From Schistocephalus solidus (taxonomy: Eukaryota; Platyhelminthes; Cestoda; Diphyllobothriidea; Diphyllobothriidae), in assembly GCA_017591395.1 (NCBI GenBank), contig WEDG01000270.1:1-64000 (forward strand): a stretch of DNA of 64,000 nt, written 5' to 3'. A program made the position numbers and the translations under genes. Position 1 is the stretch's first letter. Every line of letters begins with the position of its first letter. Below the pieces are notes generated by a model. The model made no database searches. It saw nothing but the letters and a program-made list of their open reading frames with translations, and was not told the DNA's origin. Shown here piece by piece: positions 1 through 9,540 of this stretch.

Positions 1-1066
1 ACAACAAAGGACCTATTTCAAAAAAGTACTCTTTTAGAACGATCAACCATAAGAGACTTAGGTCTAAGTTGCACGAATAAGCTAACATTATCACCTCCAC
101 AGATCGAATTTCTGAAAAGGCTGCACAGATATGTGGTTTTATATCACATAATTTCTTCCTTCCCGAAATAAAGTTAAACCTGTACCTTATGTTTGTTCTT
201 CCTATCCTAGAATACTGCTGTTCCATCTTTGGGCTGATGAACGCCTTTGACCGCAGTAAGATTGAAAACGTTCAGGTAGATTTACTCGAAGACTATTTTC
301 TCTTCCTGGATCCAGTATCTCTTATACGGATAGATGCAAGTTAGCAAACATTAAATTTCTTTGGGTCAGAAGACTCGAAGCCGGTCTCTGCTTCCTGTTT
401 CACGTTACCTCCAGCCCAAATCTCCCACGAATCAACGCTCTCGCTCCGGTAGATCAACCCCATACCACTCGTAATTCCTCTGTGAACATTTCACCACCCC
501 TTAGCTCCACAATTAATCATTCTCAGTGTTTTGCCTCCAAATATGCTTACATCAGGAATAATCTTCCACTGAAATTAGCTTGTCGTCTACATTATCGATT
601 TTCAAAACAAAATACCGCAAACATTTAACTTCCGAAGATATAAAGTCCTCATTGGCTGTTTCCTTCTCAAACTCGCAAATTTTGGATTTTGAAAAGGGTC
701 CTCCTGGTATTTGAGGCAGCTCCCTTTATATTATATTTGTCTCTAATTATATTTCCATCATCCTCTACAGAGTCAAGCTTTGCATTCACTTTTTCGTCCC
801 CCCCCCCATTTTAAACTAGCATTGCCAACTCTTGACAACCTTGTACTTTCCTCCGATTTTGCAACCCCGACGATGTTCTCCAGGTTCAGTTGATGATCAA
901 GGCGGGTTCGGATGGTTTCGCCTCTTCGATTGGATGACTATGCAGTCAGCAAGGTCACATCTCGATGATGATCTCATGACCTCTACTGTCCGCTTTTCAT
1001 TTTGACTTTGGTGTCCACGATGAGTTCCTCCTCTCTCTACTCCACTGGTGGTTACAAACAGTAGCT
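1..1066 (+). mobile_element. B-family LINE, RT C-terminal part (first segment of split copy)
   Basis: Degenerate 3' part of an APE-type LINE that begins before the window. Short frames near 60-620 resemble the region after the RT catalytic box in related copies (for example 'IRDLGL' near 50, 'FVLPILEYCC' near 195, then a thumb-like tail). The same sequence occurs on the minus strand at 30013-31500, which defines the family. The copy is interrupted at 1066/1717 by a short A-family insertion and resumes with its 3' UTR. Several stops and frameshifts make it non-coding. Family assignment is by cross-comparison; the clade (CR1/Jockey-like) is inferred. Confidence 0.75.
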
Positions 1067-1454
1067 TTCCTAGTAGCTTTCCCCATGACTCGGAGAAAGG
1101 ACCATCGGGAATTTGAGTAACCCTCTTGAAACTATATTTACGCTACCTGGAGACGCCCATGAACTATAATGTCTCCTTATATCACCCGTCCTCCAAACGA
1201 TGACGTCATTCGGACGTACAAATTCGGTGGTCCACAGTCTTAAATGCTGCGGTTTCTTTGGATACTAACCATCATCAGAATTCAATTCTGGATCCTATGA
1301 TGCTGAGGACTTAAGTTCATTGACGCATTTTCGTGAGATTCTGTATCATACGCCTAAGTGATCAAGAACGAATCACCCTCGACGTTTCATTATCTCATTC
1401 TGAAATGCTACTGCAGTATTACCCTATTCTACCACCTGACTATTTTTTTCCTAA

Positions 1455-1541
1455 GCAGTTTTTTTCTCCTACCTTCTATTCGAAAAATGAAGGCCTATTG
1501 AACTCTGCCTCCATTTTCATGGTAGGAGTTTTTTTCACTGC
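1455..1541 (+). other. ENE-like U-rich internal-loop hairpin (A family)
   Basis: Outer stem GCAGT/ACTGC, then facing T-tracts (1459-1465 and 1529-1535), then inner stem CTCCTACC/GGTAGGAG (1466-1473 with 1521-1528), and a further AAAATG/CATTTT helix inside. The fold is drawn by eye. Equivalent hairpins with different stem sequences occur in the other group-2 families. Confidence 0.55.
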
Positions 1542-1670
1542 CTATTTTTCAGTTCACCATTAATTTTAAAACATTGCTAACTGTTGACATAGCAGGACAA
1601 TTTATGAATTTGTACATTTTATCTGCACACATTGTCATAACTTTATTTCGTTACTAATGTTTGCTTAGAC

Positions 1671-1687
1671 AGTACCTTCCCGGTGCT
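1671..1687 (+). other. 3'-terminal hairpin of A-family LINE
   Basis: AGTACC-TTCCC-GGTGCT can form a 6-bp RNA stem. It sits about 30 bp before the ATTCTAA tail. Other A copies keep the pairing with changed bases (45780, 46761, 50112). Confidence 0.5.
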
Positions 1688-1716
1688 AACCAAATATAAA
1701 TTCTAAAATTCTAAAA

Positions 1717-2147
1717 AGTAGCTCTGACTGCTTTTTTATCTCTCACACGACAAGGAGCGTTCCGAACCCTCATACGTTGTCAGCAACATCACAATACTAT
1801 CCCATTGCATCTAGCTATTAATTTTTTAGTGAAGCAGTTTTTTTCTTCTTATTTGTTTTTAAATTGGCGGCTCGCCGAACTCCGCCTCCGATTCAACAGT
1901 AGGCGTTTTTTTCACTGCTTCTTTTCTAGTTCACCGTTTATGTTAAAGATTGTTGAGTTTTGTTTTAAAAATGGCAAATCGTTCTGAATCGGATATGCCT
2001 ACCATATTATTCATTTTTGCTGTTAATATGGCTGCTCACATAGTGCAACAATTATCCACTTAGTATTTATTTATACCGCGATACTATGTTTGAAATTACG
2101 GGGCTCTCTGGGCCTTAAATATACAATTTATTTATTTATTTATTTAA
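1717..2147 (+). mobile_element. B-family LINE 3' UTR (second segment of split copy)
   Basis: Continues the B copy after the A insertion. It matches the minus-strand copies at 30013-30450 and 63791-64000. It ends in a TTTATTTATT-type tail at about 2130-2147, directly against minus-strand C-family sequence, so B appears to be inserted in C. It carries an ENE-like hairpin at 1834-1918. Confidence 0.75.
1834..1918 (+). other. ENE-like U-rich hairpin (B family)
   Basis: GCAGT and ACTGC arms flank two seven-T tracts (1838-1844 and 1906-1912). The inner stem is weak here but is complete in the minus-strand B copy at 30234-30313, where GTAAAAG pairs with CTCCTAC allowing G-U pairs. Confidence 0.4.
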
Positions 2148-3010
2148 GTGCTTGGGTTCATCTCTGCAGCAATTGCAGCAAATTTGTTGAGCAGGATCTT
2201 CCTTTTCGGAACCCGTGTTGACAGGTTGATAACAAAGTATGAGTCTCTAGGGATTTCCGCAATTCGCTATTGATGATCCTTTCCATAACCTTGCCAAGGA
2301 TGCATGTCAAGCTTATGGGCCTGTAGTTTGTCACTGAAACCCAACTACCGCTATTGTACAAGGGAATTATATGTGCCAGCTTCCAATCGATAGGAAGTGT
2401 TCCAAAGTCAAATTTCTTTTGAAAGAGCACTGACAGAGGTGCGGAAAGTTCAACGGCGAGTTCTTTCAGTTGTTTGGGTGGAAGCTCGTTTGTTCCATGG
2501 GATTTCAACTCTTTTATCTCCTTTAATTCCCTTCGGATCAAAAATCCTGACAAAAGTATGTGGTTGATGCTTGCAGTCAGCAGGTTATCCGTTGAGGGAT
2601 GAAGAAACCTTGGCTCGTTTGTGTATACTGAGCGGTAGCACTGTCAAAAGTTCTCGGCTTTGTCCTTGTTTTCAGAAAGTTCGACGCCCATGGCAGTCTC
2701 AATCATCGGGATTTGATGCCTATTGCTTGTACATCTGCGGAGTTAACTGTAGACTAACTTTGGATTCTGCGTTGCCTTTTGCAGCAAAGTCTTCTCGAAT
2801 TCTCGACGAGTTTTAAGGATAAGGCTTCTCAATTTGTTGCTCAGTGTTTTTTAATTGTTAAAATGGGCGACTTGATTAGACTCGCAATATTTTCTCCACA
2901 ACTTGTTCTTCCTGATTATTTCCCTTTTTAGGTTGCTGTCTAGCCACCCAGGGCGCTTGCTTTGATGGACAATCGTTAGTGGGCAGTGGTTGTCCGTGAG
3001 TTGCAGAAGA
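2148..3010 (-). pseudogene. C-family LINE, linker and RT N-terminal part
   Basis: Minus-strand reverse transcriptase remnant. A 131-aa frame at 2553-2158 carries 'NYRPISLTCILGKVMERI' and 'QHGFRKGRSC', the early fingers/palm blocks of CR1-like RTs. It matches the complete C element at 40340-41180 over its whole length. The sequence breaks at about 3010 where unrelated DNA starts and resumes at about 4340 with the endonuclease side. No intact frame spans it. Confidence 0.8.
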
Positions 3011-3227
3011 TCTGCGAGAACTTTAATGAGGCTATGTAGGGTGAAAAAGTTTAAAAACTTTATATTTTACCCTTTTGCAATTGCAATAGCTGCAAGTGTG
3101 TGCAGCTGATAATGAGGTAGAAATACAATAAATTGTCAGTAATTAAGCTAATATTTTCAACAGGAAACGAAGAAATCGATTTAAAATTCGAGAATTCACT
3201 TATCTACAAATTTGAACTAACCGCCTT
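3011..3227. other. 217-bp stretch with no recognised feature
   Basis: AT-rich sequence between the broken C-family linker and a C-family 3' fragment. It has no match elsewhere in the window by eye and no coding signal. It may be filler from a deletion or an unrelated insertion. Confidence 0.4.
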
Positions 3228-3523
3228 CGACCTTGTTCCAAAAGTCTTAGCGAAAAGATCTCATCGAAATCCAAAAAGGCTCGTCTGATGGCATGCAACA
3301 CCAAAATTGCGCTCTTCGCCACTTTCGAGCAGTGAGACGATGGTCTTAAGGTGGTGGTAGTCAGCACACCAAAGTCCTTTTGGGTTTCCACGTCTTTTAA
3401 GGCTTCACCGTTGAGAAGGTAGATTCTACTTTATGCAGATACAGATGGGTTGCCTAAGCGAAGTATTGTACACTTATCGACGTTGAACAGAAAAGCTAAT
3501 GATTCGACCACTCCTTCAACCGA
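3228..3523 (-). pseudogene. C-family LINE, RT C-terminal fragment
   Basis: Minus-strand sequence matching 39650-39950 of the complete C element. The short frame at 3391-3200 keeps 'METQKDFGV', and the block just after the RT palm is recognisable. It stops abruptly at 3523, where the D-family 3' end begins, so it is a small internal piece rather than a normal 5'-truncated copy. Confidence 0.7.
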
Positions 3524-4336
3524 GTTATAATTCAGTATAATTTAGTATATATAAGGGAGATAGGTAGAGCCTTTGAAAACCCTATTTACAGATAGACGCT
3601 AGCAAAACAAGCAAATGTTACATTGCGATAGTCGTTTTAGCATATTGATAATTGAGGTCGACTCAATATATGTCCATCAAGTAAGAATGCATCAAGTCTT
3701 CTTTTAAAAATTTCAACGCTTTCAGCCTGAACAACCGAAGCTGGCAGTTTGTTCCATTCTTCAATCACCCGTTGGGAAAAGAAGTTGGCCCGCACTTCAT
3801 GTTTGGCGTGTTTGCTTTTCAGTTTGTATGGGTGTCCTTGGAGACTTGTCATGTTTTCCAATTCAAAAAGTTGGCCATCTGAAGAGCACAATCAACTCCT
3901 CTGACCAGTTTGAAGACTAAGATAATATCCCCTCTGTATTGACTATAAGAGAGAGGAAAAATTTTAAGTCTTTCTAGGAGGCCCTCATAGGGTAGGTATT
4001 CCAATCCACTGACTAGTTTCATTGCCCTTCGTTGAACTTTCTCCAGCAGAGCGTAGACATGTTTCGTCCAAGGGCGCCACGCCTGAACGCAATATTCCAA
4101 CACCGGCCGGATAAATGTTCCAAACACGCGCCTAAAAAGCTCTCCGTCAAAATTTACGAAGGACCTCCTGATTGCGCCTAAGATACACATAGCTTTTTCT
4201 GCGAAATTCGCACAGTGCGACGATGGTTTGAGAGTTGGTTTTATCCATATACCCAAGTCCTTTAGAATATTTACCTCCTGGAGTTGGTAACCACTGATTA
4301 AGTACTGGTATTCAAACCTAATCATCCTTCGACCTT
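3524..4336 (-). mobile_element. D-family LINE 3' end (minus)
   Basis: The 3' end is at 3524-3545 (AATTCAGTATAATT-type tail), preceded by the group-1 terminal hairpin at about 3555-3583. Minus-strand frames at 4517-3849 and 3891-3637 encode the RT C-terminal part ('FIRPVLEYCVQAWRPWTKH', 'RRAMKLVSGLEYLPYE'). They match the D element at 37080-37787. The copy is 5'-truncated just downstream of the palm. At 4337-4352 a TTCTAAA-type tract separates it from C-family sequence. Confidence 0.75.
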
Positions 4337-5257
4337 CTAAAATTCTAAATTCTAAAGAAGTCCGGAAGAACTCAAAATCTTCGTTCCCAGTGCCCAAAAG
4401 CATTGAGGTCCAGTTGAGGTCTGTTAAATCAGCTCGCATCTGATGAAAATTTCCTCGCCAAATGTTACGCCCTTTTTCTCTACAATAAACGCAATGGAGA
4501 ATAAGGAGTAGTCCCACATAAGAACCCCATGATCCCTACGACCGAGCGGAGGCATTTAAATAATCTCGTCAATGCTGCCTGATGATTTCGTGAAAACCAA
4601 TTTGAGACAGTTAGACCTTTATCCTTCATGTGTTCTGTTTGGGAAGAGGACATGTTGAGTGAGGAGTGCCTTCATGGTCGTTTACAGAAAAAACATAATC
4701 AAAAGTTGATTTCGGGCATGAGGATTGAACAGTGCTCCAGTTAATTCCTGGTGCGTTGAACTCACCTAAAATCATGGCATTAGGTCGACTGGATAACTTT
4801 TCTTATTTTTCAAACAGGTGGGTGTCTGCGACTCGGTCTATCCTAGGTGGTGAATTAACAGCGAGAACATCCAGACATGGAGAGCCGAGAGCCATGATGG
4901 TCAACCATACGGCTTCCGTGCTGCACGCAAACATGCTCCTTTTGTCAGACTCTATAAGCACCTCTTTCACATACACAATTATTCCACCACTCTGTCGGTT
5001 TTCTCTGTCTCTCCGCTATATTTAGTATCCAGATAGTGCTGTTTCGCTATCTCGAATACTGCCGGACAGCCAGGTTTCGATTACTGCTATGATATCCGGA
5101 GATACTTCGGCAAGCAAATTTTTTACTCATCACGTTTTGATAAAAGGCTTTGGGAATTTGTAAACAGGCACTTCAATTTTGTGCCAACCAAACTTCCTGT
5201 TTCCTTTGTCAATTTTATGGGCCTTACTGTGTCTCCTCTGATTTCAATCTCAGGTCT
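4337..5257 (-). pseudogene. C-family LINE, endonuclease part (minus)
   Basis: Matches 41200-42090 of the complete C element, which encodes the apurinic-type endonuclease and the start of the linker. Stops and shifts break every frame. The order on the minus strand (ORF1 at 6700-6379, endonuclease here, RT at 3010-2148) shows that one C element underlies 2148-6700, broken by later insertions. Confidence 0.75.
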
Positions 5258-6237
5258 TCGCTCAATGGTGTCGCACACGGCGCCTCTCACTTTCTTGGCA
5301 AAAGTGCTCCGTTATGGTAATTGGCGACAACTATCAGCCCCACCTAAGCATAGACGGTCACGATCTAAACGTGCCCGGAGTTATAAAGGATCTGGGCATA
5401 TCATATTCTAGTAGTCTTAATCTGTCAGAGCACTGCGCCCTGATTGTCTCGAAAGCACGCCAAACTACTGGGTTTATTCTCAGAAATTTTAAAACCGTCA
5501 AAATTAGAATCAGCCTTTATAAAATGTATGTCAGGCCTAGTCTGGAATACTGCTCGTTTCTATTTAGTCTTCTGCACGCTAGTGAACGAAAGAAGATAGA
5601 ATCAGTCCAGCACTTCTTTACAAAAAGTGTTTTCTATTCAGATTACCGAAACCTGTCCTACCAACAACGCTGTGAGCTTACAAGCCTTGACCCGCTATGG
5701 CTTCGCAAGTTTTCAGAAGGGACTATTTTTACTGTTTAAACTACTAAACAGTCGTACATTTAACCCCCCTTATATCTCTGAGGCACCTCGACCACTCTCG
5801 GCGCACCAGTCATCGAGATGTATTTTTATTTCTTCCTTTGGCACGCACAGTTAGATACCGACAGTTTTTTTTCGGTAAACGCTATAGCAATCTGGAATAA
5901 GCTACCTAGAAGTATCAAAATTCAGCAAAGCGAACTGTCACTAGTTTTCTACATTCAGGACACCTTCCAAAACTTTTGGTTGCTGACTCTGTTGAAGCTC
6001 TCTTCGGTTCTGATGGCGTTCACGGACTCTGAATCCTGTGCTGGTCTTCATGCTGAGGAGAAAAATTACTGGCTCTGCAGACCTCAATCGGCTTATTTCT
6101 CAGTCGACAGCGAACAGCCGCTCGCCGAAATACCTGCTGGTGCAGAATACCGGATCCGTAACACTGAATGGAGAAGTTCTTCACCGGGCACCTGTGTTAA
6201 CGCGTCCCTGTCCAGAACTATAATTACTCAATAAGCT

Positions 6238-6293
6238 GCAGTTTTTTCTCCTGAAAACACAAGAAACAACGATCAGGAGTTTTTTTTCACTGT
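6238..6293 (+). other. ENE-like U-rich hairpin (E family)
   Basis: Outer stem GCAGT/ACTGT, T-tracts 6242-6247 and 6280-6287, inner stem CTCCTGA/TCAGGAG (6248-6254 with 6273-6279) and an 18-nt A-rich apical loop. The inner stem differs from the A family but still pairs. Confidence 0.55.
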
Positions 6294-6309
6294 CAGCTTG
6301 ACCCTCTAC

Positions 6310-6335
6310 TGTATATATATATATATATATATATT
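6310..6335. repeat. (TA)n microsatellite
   Basis: An uninterrupted TA run in the E-family 3' UTR. The E copy at 22180 has only a short T-rich stretch here, so the run expanded after insertion. Confidence 0.9.
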
Positions 6336-6378
6336 ACCTTGCCTGTAAACTGGCAATAAATAAATAAAATAAAATATA

Positions 6379-6700
6379 CCTTTTCCGTTTCTTGATGAAT
6401 TTCGGTAACTCTGGTTTCCACATTGAGAACGCTGGACGTTACAGACTCAGTTCTCTCATCTCATTGGGCAATTGGTTGCCTGATGGTTGTGGCATTAGTG
6501 AGGTAGCTGCCGTTGTCCTTAGTAAAATCAGTTGGTTCATTCGAAAATTCGTATTCTTTTGAATTAAGTTCCGCTTGAAAATATCCAGCTTGTGTTCACC
6601 AGCCGTCGGTCTTGATTGTAGTTCGAATAAAATTCCTGGCGTTTCAGTTGATGTCTTCGCCATGGGACAGCGAAAGAGTCACCAAATCGGCACTCAGGCG
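6379..6700 (-). pseudogene. C-family LINE, ORF1 C-terminal remnant
   Basis: Continues the minus-strand C element beyond the E insertion and matches 42095-42370. It corresponds to the end of ORF1, where the complete copy has 'FFQPDYSPAERLKRREL' followed by 'AGEHNLAIFKGN'. Here the frame is shifted; 'AGEHKLDIFKRN' survives near 6600-6565. Homology fades above about 6700. Confidence 0.65.
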
Positions 6701-7030
6701 GCTCAATGACAGTGGGGCCCTCCTCAGCCCACTCCTCCTTGTTGTTGCCCTCCACAGCCCAACTCTCCTTGGCGGGGCTGTCTACAGTCTCCTCAATGCG
6801 GGAGCTGGAGTCAACACGTGGGGCCAAAATTCCTCAACAAACGGCATCAAATTGGAATTTGTTTATTATCTTATTCAAATTGACTACGCAGCCTCTGCAC
6901 CAATAAAGACTGACAATCACTCAGGGAACCAAACGTGTACAACCTTGTGAAGATCTGAAGTTATCCAGGATCTTTGACATCTCCGAACGGCTGAGTCGTT
7001 CCTGCAAATTTTGCATACAATTTCCAGTTT
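6701..7030. other. No supported gene
   Basis: Overlapping short frames on both strands cover part of this stretch, but none has a recognised motif. It may be the rest of a diverged C-family ORF1 or unrelated DNA. Confidence 0.3.
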
Positions 7031-7159
7031 TTTTTAAAGCGTTTTTGAACAAGTAGGCGCATTTTTTGCTCCTATTGCGGTTAATACTCGCCATACATCG
7101 TTTTTGCTATCTATCATGGAAGTCAAAAATTTACCCTTCGCGAATCGTGCAAAATACGT

Positions 7160-7230
7160 GGCACCGCCGAAGATCGAACCAAAGCACCAATGTGCAGGAA
7201 ACGACGGTGATACCACTGAGCTATCGCCGC
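7160..7230 (-). tRNA. tRNA-like sequence (pseudo-tRNA) antisense to LINE ORF1
   Basis: Read on the minus strand it has an A-box-like TAGCTCAGTGGTA and a B-box-like GGTTCGATC at about tRNA spacing, within 71 nt. The acceptor and anticodon stems do not close cleanly, so I call no anticodon and treat it as a relic. The second D-type LINE has a different tRNA-like unit at the corresponding place (33305-33378). Confidence 0.55.
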
Positions 7231-7436
7231 ACGACAAATTCGCTGATTTAAATTTAAATGAGGACATAAACACTTATCATAATACGAATGACCTCAATTC
7301 CAGGCATGTTTCCTTAAAGTCACCTCCCGCCAAATAGGCCAAGAGTTTAATAAGTTTTTTGGATGTCAATTACGAGGAAGAAGCGTGTGCTATATGCTGT
7401 AAACTTCTTTAAAAAATTTCGGAGATTTAAAAGGAT

Positions 7437-7994
7437 ATGAGAGGGCTGAAGATGGAGATAGAGAAGTTGAAGAAACCTCCTCACGTTTTACCCGAGCACA
7501 AGCAGTCCCTAACGGGGGAACATGAGAGAGACAAATGCACATACGCATGCACAGCTTCAGTAACCATCACATCCAATAAGGAAGATAGCGCTAAGTCCAT
7601 GAAGCTCGGTTTAGTTGTTAAACAGTCTCCAGAAAGGAAAGAGGGCAACCGGCAGGGATGCCAGAAAATGATGAAACCAATTTCGGAAGACAAAGGTAAT
7701 ATATCATCCAAAAATTTAAATCCCAGAAGCCCAGCGTCGGACAAAAATCACTCTCATGTTGAAGTGCCAGCATCCACGAGTAACGTCACTTCTGTGAACT
7801 CCCACCCTAGCGTGGGCGGGCAAATAAGGACCTCGCCCATAAATAGTAAGCGAAATATCGTAATACGGGGTGTCCCAGAATCCATGTCCTGCATTCCGAA
7901 GGAACAAGTGACACACGATCTAGATCTTCTTCATGAATATGCCAGTGCAGTCCTGAATCAAGGAGAAATTTACACCGGGCAAAGAGCTTTCTGA
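7437..7994 (+). pseudogene. LINE ORF1 protein fragment
   Basis: A 185-aa frame. The N-terminal side is charged (many K/E, coiled-coil-like start 'MEIEKLKK'). The middle is low complexity. The C-terminal side 'KRNIVIRGVPES' matches the start of the RNA-recognition domain of L1-type ORF1 proteins. A second frame near 8110-8260 continues into a motif of the type F-F-Q-x-D-Y, also present in C and D ORF1. ORF1 proteins coat LINE RNA and aid reverse transcription. Frameshifts at about 7994 and 8120 break it. Confidence 0.6.
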
Positions 7995-8329
7995 CTAGGC
8001 AAAGCAGACCCCAGCCGCGACATGGAAATATCCCCAAGGCCTCTAAAAATTATTTTAGAAAACGAAACTCAGGCAGCACTTCTGTTAGAAAGAAGAATGA
8101 TCTAACGGGAATCGCTAAAACAAGTGTTTTTTTCAGCTGGACTACGAGCCGAGGGAATGGCTGAAAATGAGGGAACTACGGTGAGAATTGAGGGAGAGAA
8201 TTGGCAGAGGGGAGAAACGGCTGAAAATCAAAGATGGTCAAATAGTCCAGATAAATTTGTCCTTCCTATTGCCAAAACCTGTAACAATGAAGGCTGGGTC
8301 TCCCCGACGAATCGATCATTGAAACTCAT

Positions 8330-9057
8330 CTGCGCAAATTTACAAAGCCTTTTCAACACGCTGGCGACCTTAGAAACCTATTGGATGAAATAAAACCAGA
8401 ATTTATGGATTTACTGAAACGTGGCTCACGACAGATATAACTGATTCTGAAATATCACTCAGAGGATATCAGCACTTCAATAGAGATAGACCAAGTCGAG
8501 GAGGAGGAGATATCATAGTTTATGTCACTCGCAAGCTGACCACTATTGCTGACAAACCCATTTCATTACGCGATGTGGAAGTCTTAAGCATTACTATATC
8601 TGCTAAGTATTCCAGACCACTGACGATATCGGTTGTGTACCGTTTGCCTCATCACACTTCCGATCAGGATCTCATTCTCATAACGGAACTCTACAAAGCC
8701 AGGGAGATTAAAAATGTCCTCATTGTTGGGGATTTTAACGCTCCTGCTATTGACTGGAAAACATGGACTGCACAAAGAATGCCAGATAACTTCAACTACA
8801 AACTACTGCAATGGGCAATAGACAAACTTCTATGTCAGAACGTCGCCTTCGGAACACGGATGAGAGAAGGACAACAGTCAAAATATCTTGACCTGATTTG
8901 TACACGAGATGAGGACAATGTGCTAGACCTACAGGACCGACCGCCATTAGGGTCATTGATCGCATTACGCTGTGCTTCGAATACTTACTGTTTTGCATAC
9001 CAAATTTACCTGATACTTGGGAAAGAAACATTTGGAAGGGGGACTACTCACTTATGA
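8330..9057 (+). pseudogene. APE-type LINE endonuclease
   Basis: Joining two frames by eye gives the endonuclease in order: 'LKLICANLQSLFN' near 8320, 'ETWL' near 8418, 'GYQHFNRDRPSRGGG' near 8467-8512, 'ISVVYRLPHH' near 8628, 'VGDFNAPAIDW' near 8727-8756 and 'YLDLICTRDE' near 8884. The closing 'SDH' box is replaced by 'SLIAL', so a catalytic residue is lost. In active LINEs this domain nicks the target DNA. A shift near 8390 separates the first motif from the rest. Confidence 0.75.
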
Positions 9058-9540
9058 GAAGACAAAGGTCAGAGATATCCTGGGAAACAGAACTTCATGG
9101 TGGAACCAATAAAGATTGGGTGACATTGAGCTCGTTATTTTAAAGGATTGTTTACCTCAACTGTCCTCTCAGGAGAAAGACAACCACAAACCGCCCAAAG
9201 TGGTTAAACTCAAACTTTCAGGCCTTTTTCAAAAAAGAAATCGCTTCTGTAAGTGTTACACACAAACTGGCTCCGATGCTCACTTACGATAATATAAGCA
9301 GCAACGCAACGTTTGTAAATCTGAGGCTACTAAGCTGTGGAGGAAGTTAAAACTAGAAAGAATGCCTGAAAAAGTCACTAATTTGGTAACTGCTTTTAAG
9401 AAATATATTATTTTGAAGGTTTTAGCAAACACATCGATCTGAATGAACCTTTACGGGCAGTCAACTGAAGACACTGAAAATCATAAAGACTTCCCCCATT
9501 TTCAAAGACTATCTGAAACTCATCGTAATAGAAAACTCAA

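Larger units (their letters stand above)
1067..1716 (+). mobile_element. A-family LINE 3' end, 5'-truncated, with target-site duplication
   Basis: A 650-bp 3' UTR fragment nearly identical in layout to the ends of the A copies at 45190-45822, 47850-48193 and 49858-50146. It ends in the A-type tail (ATTCTAA repeats). It is flanked by AGTAGCT at 1060-1066 and 1717-1723, and removing it rejoins the B-family sequence seen at 30440-30600. This is the expected footprint of target-primed reverse transcription with 5' truncation. It contains the ENE-like hairpin and the terminal hairpin described separately. Confidence 0.8.
5258..6378 (+). mobile_element. E-family LINE 3' end, 5'-truncated
   Basis: Very similar to 21113-22236, the 3' part of the long E copy. 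It encodes the RT C-terminal region (frames at 5314-5739 and 5818-6234) and the 3' UTR, ending in an AATAAAT-type tail. It interrupts the C-family endonuclease/ORF1 junction: sequence on both sides matches about 42080-42095. The 5' truncation falls just after the RT palm. The closeness of the two E copies suggests E is among the younger families here. Confidence 0.8.
7031..9540 (+). mobile_element. D-like LINE, ORF1, endonuclease and linker, 3' part missing
   Basis: A degenerate plus-strand LINE. Order: a tRNA-like stretch in antisense (7160-7230), a CxxC-type start of ORF1 near 7370-7420 ('YEEEACAICC'), the ORF1 RNA-binding part (7437-8260, 'NIVIRGVPES'), the endonuclease (about 8330-9050) and a lysine-rich linker (9100-9540). 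No RT palm follows, so the element was cut off before it. It shares layout with the D copy at 33191-37787, including the antisense tRNA-like unit. Stops and shifts throughout. Confidence 0.75.

Noticed and set aside
1529..1535. T-tracts of the LINE 3' UTRs as pol III terminators.
   Set aside because: They occur as facing pairs inside a conserved hairpin in pol II-type LINEs, with no pol III promoter upstream.
6612..6950. Overlapping plus (112 aa) and minus (87 aa) open frames.
   Set aside because: The minus frame partly overlaps decayed C-family ORF1 and the plus frame is its antisense shadow; no motif in either.
7160..7230. A functional tRNA gene.
   Set aside because: A and B boxes are present but the acceptor and anticodon stems do not pair properly.
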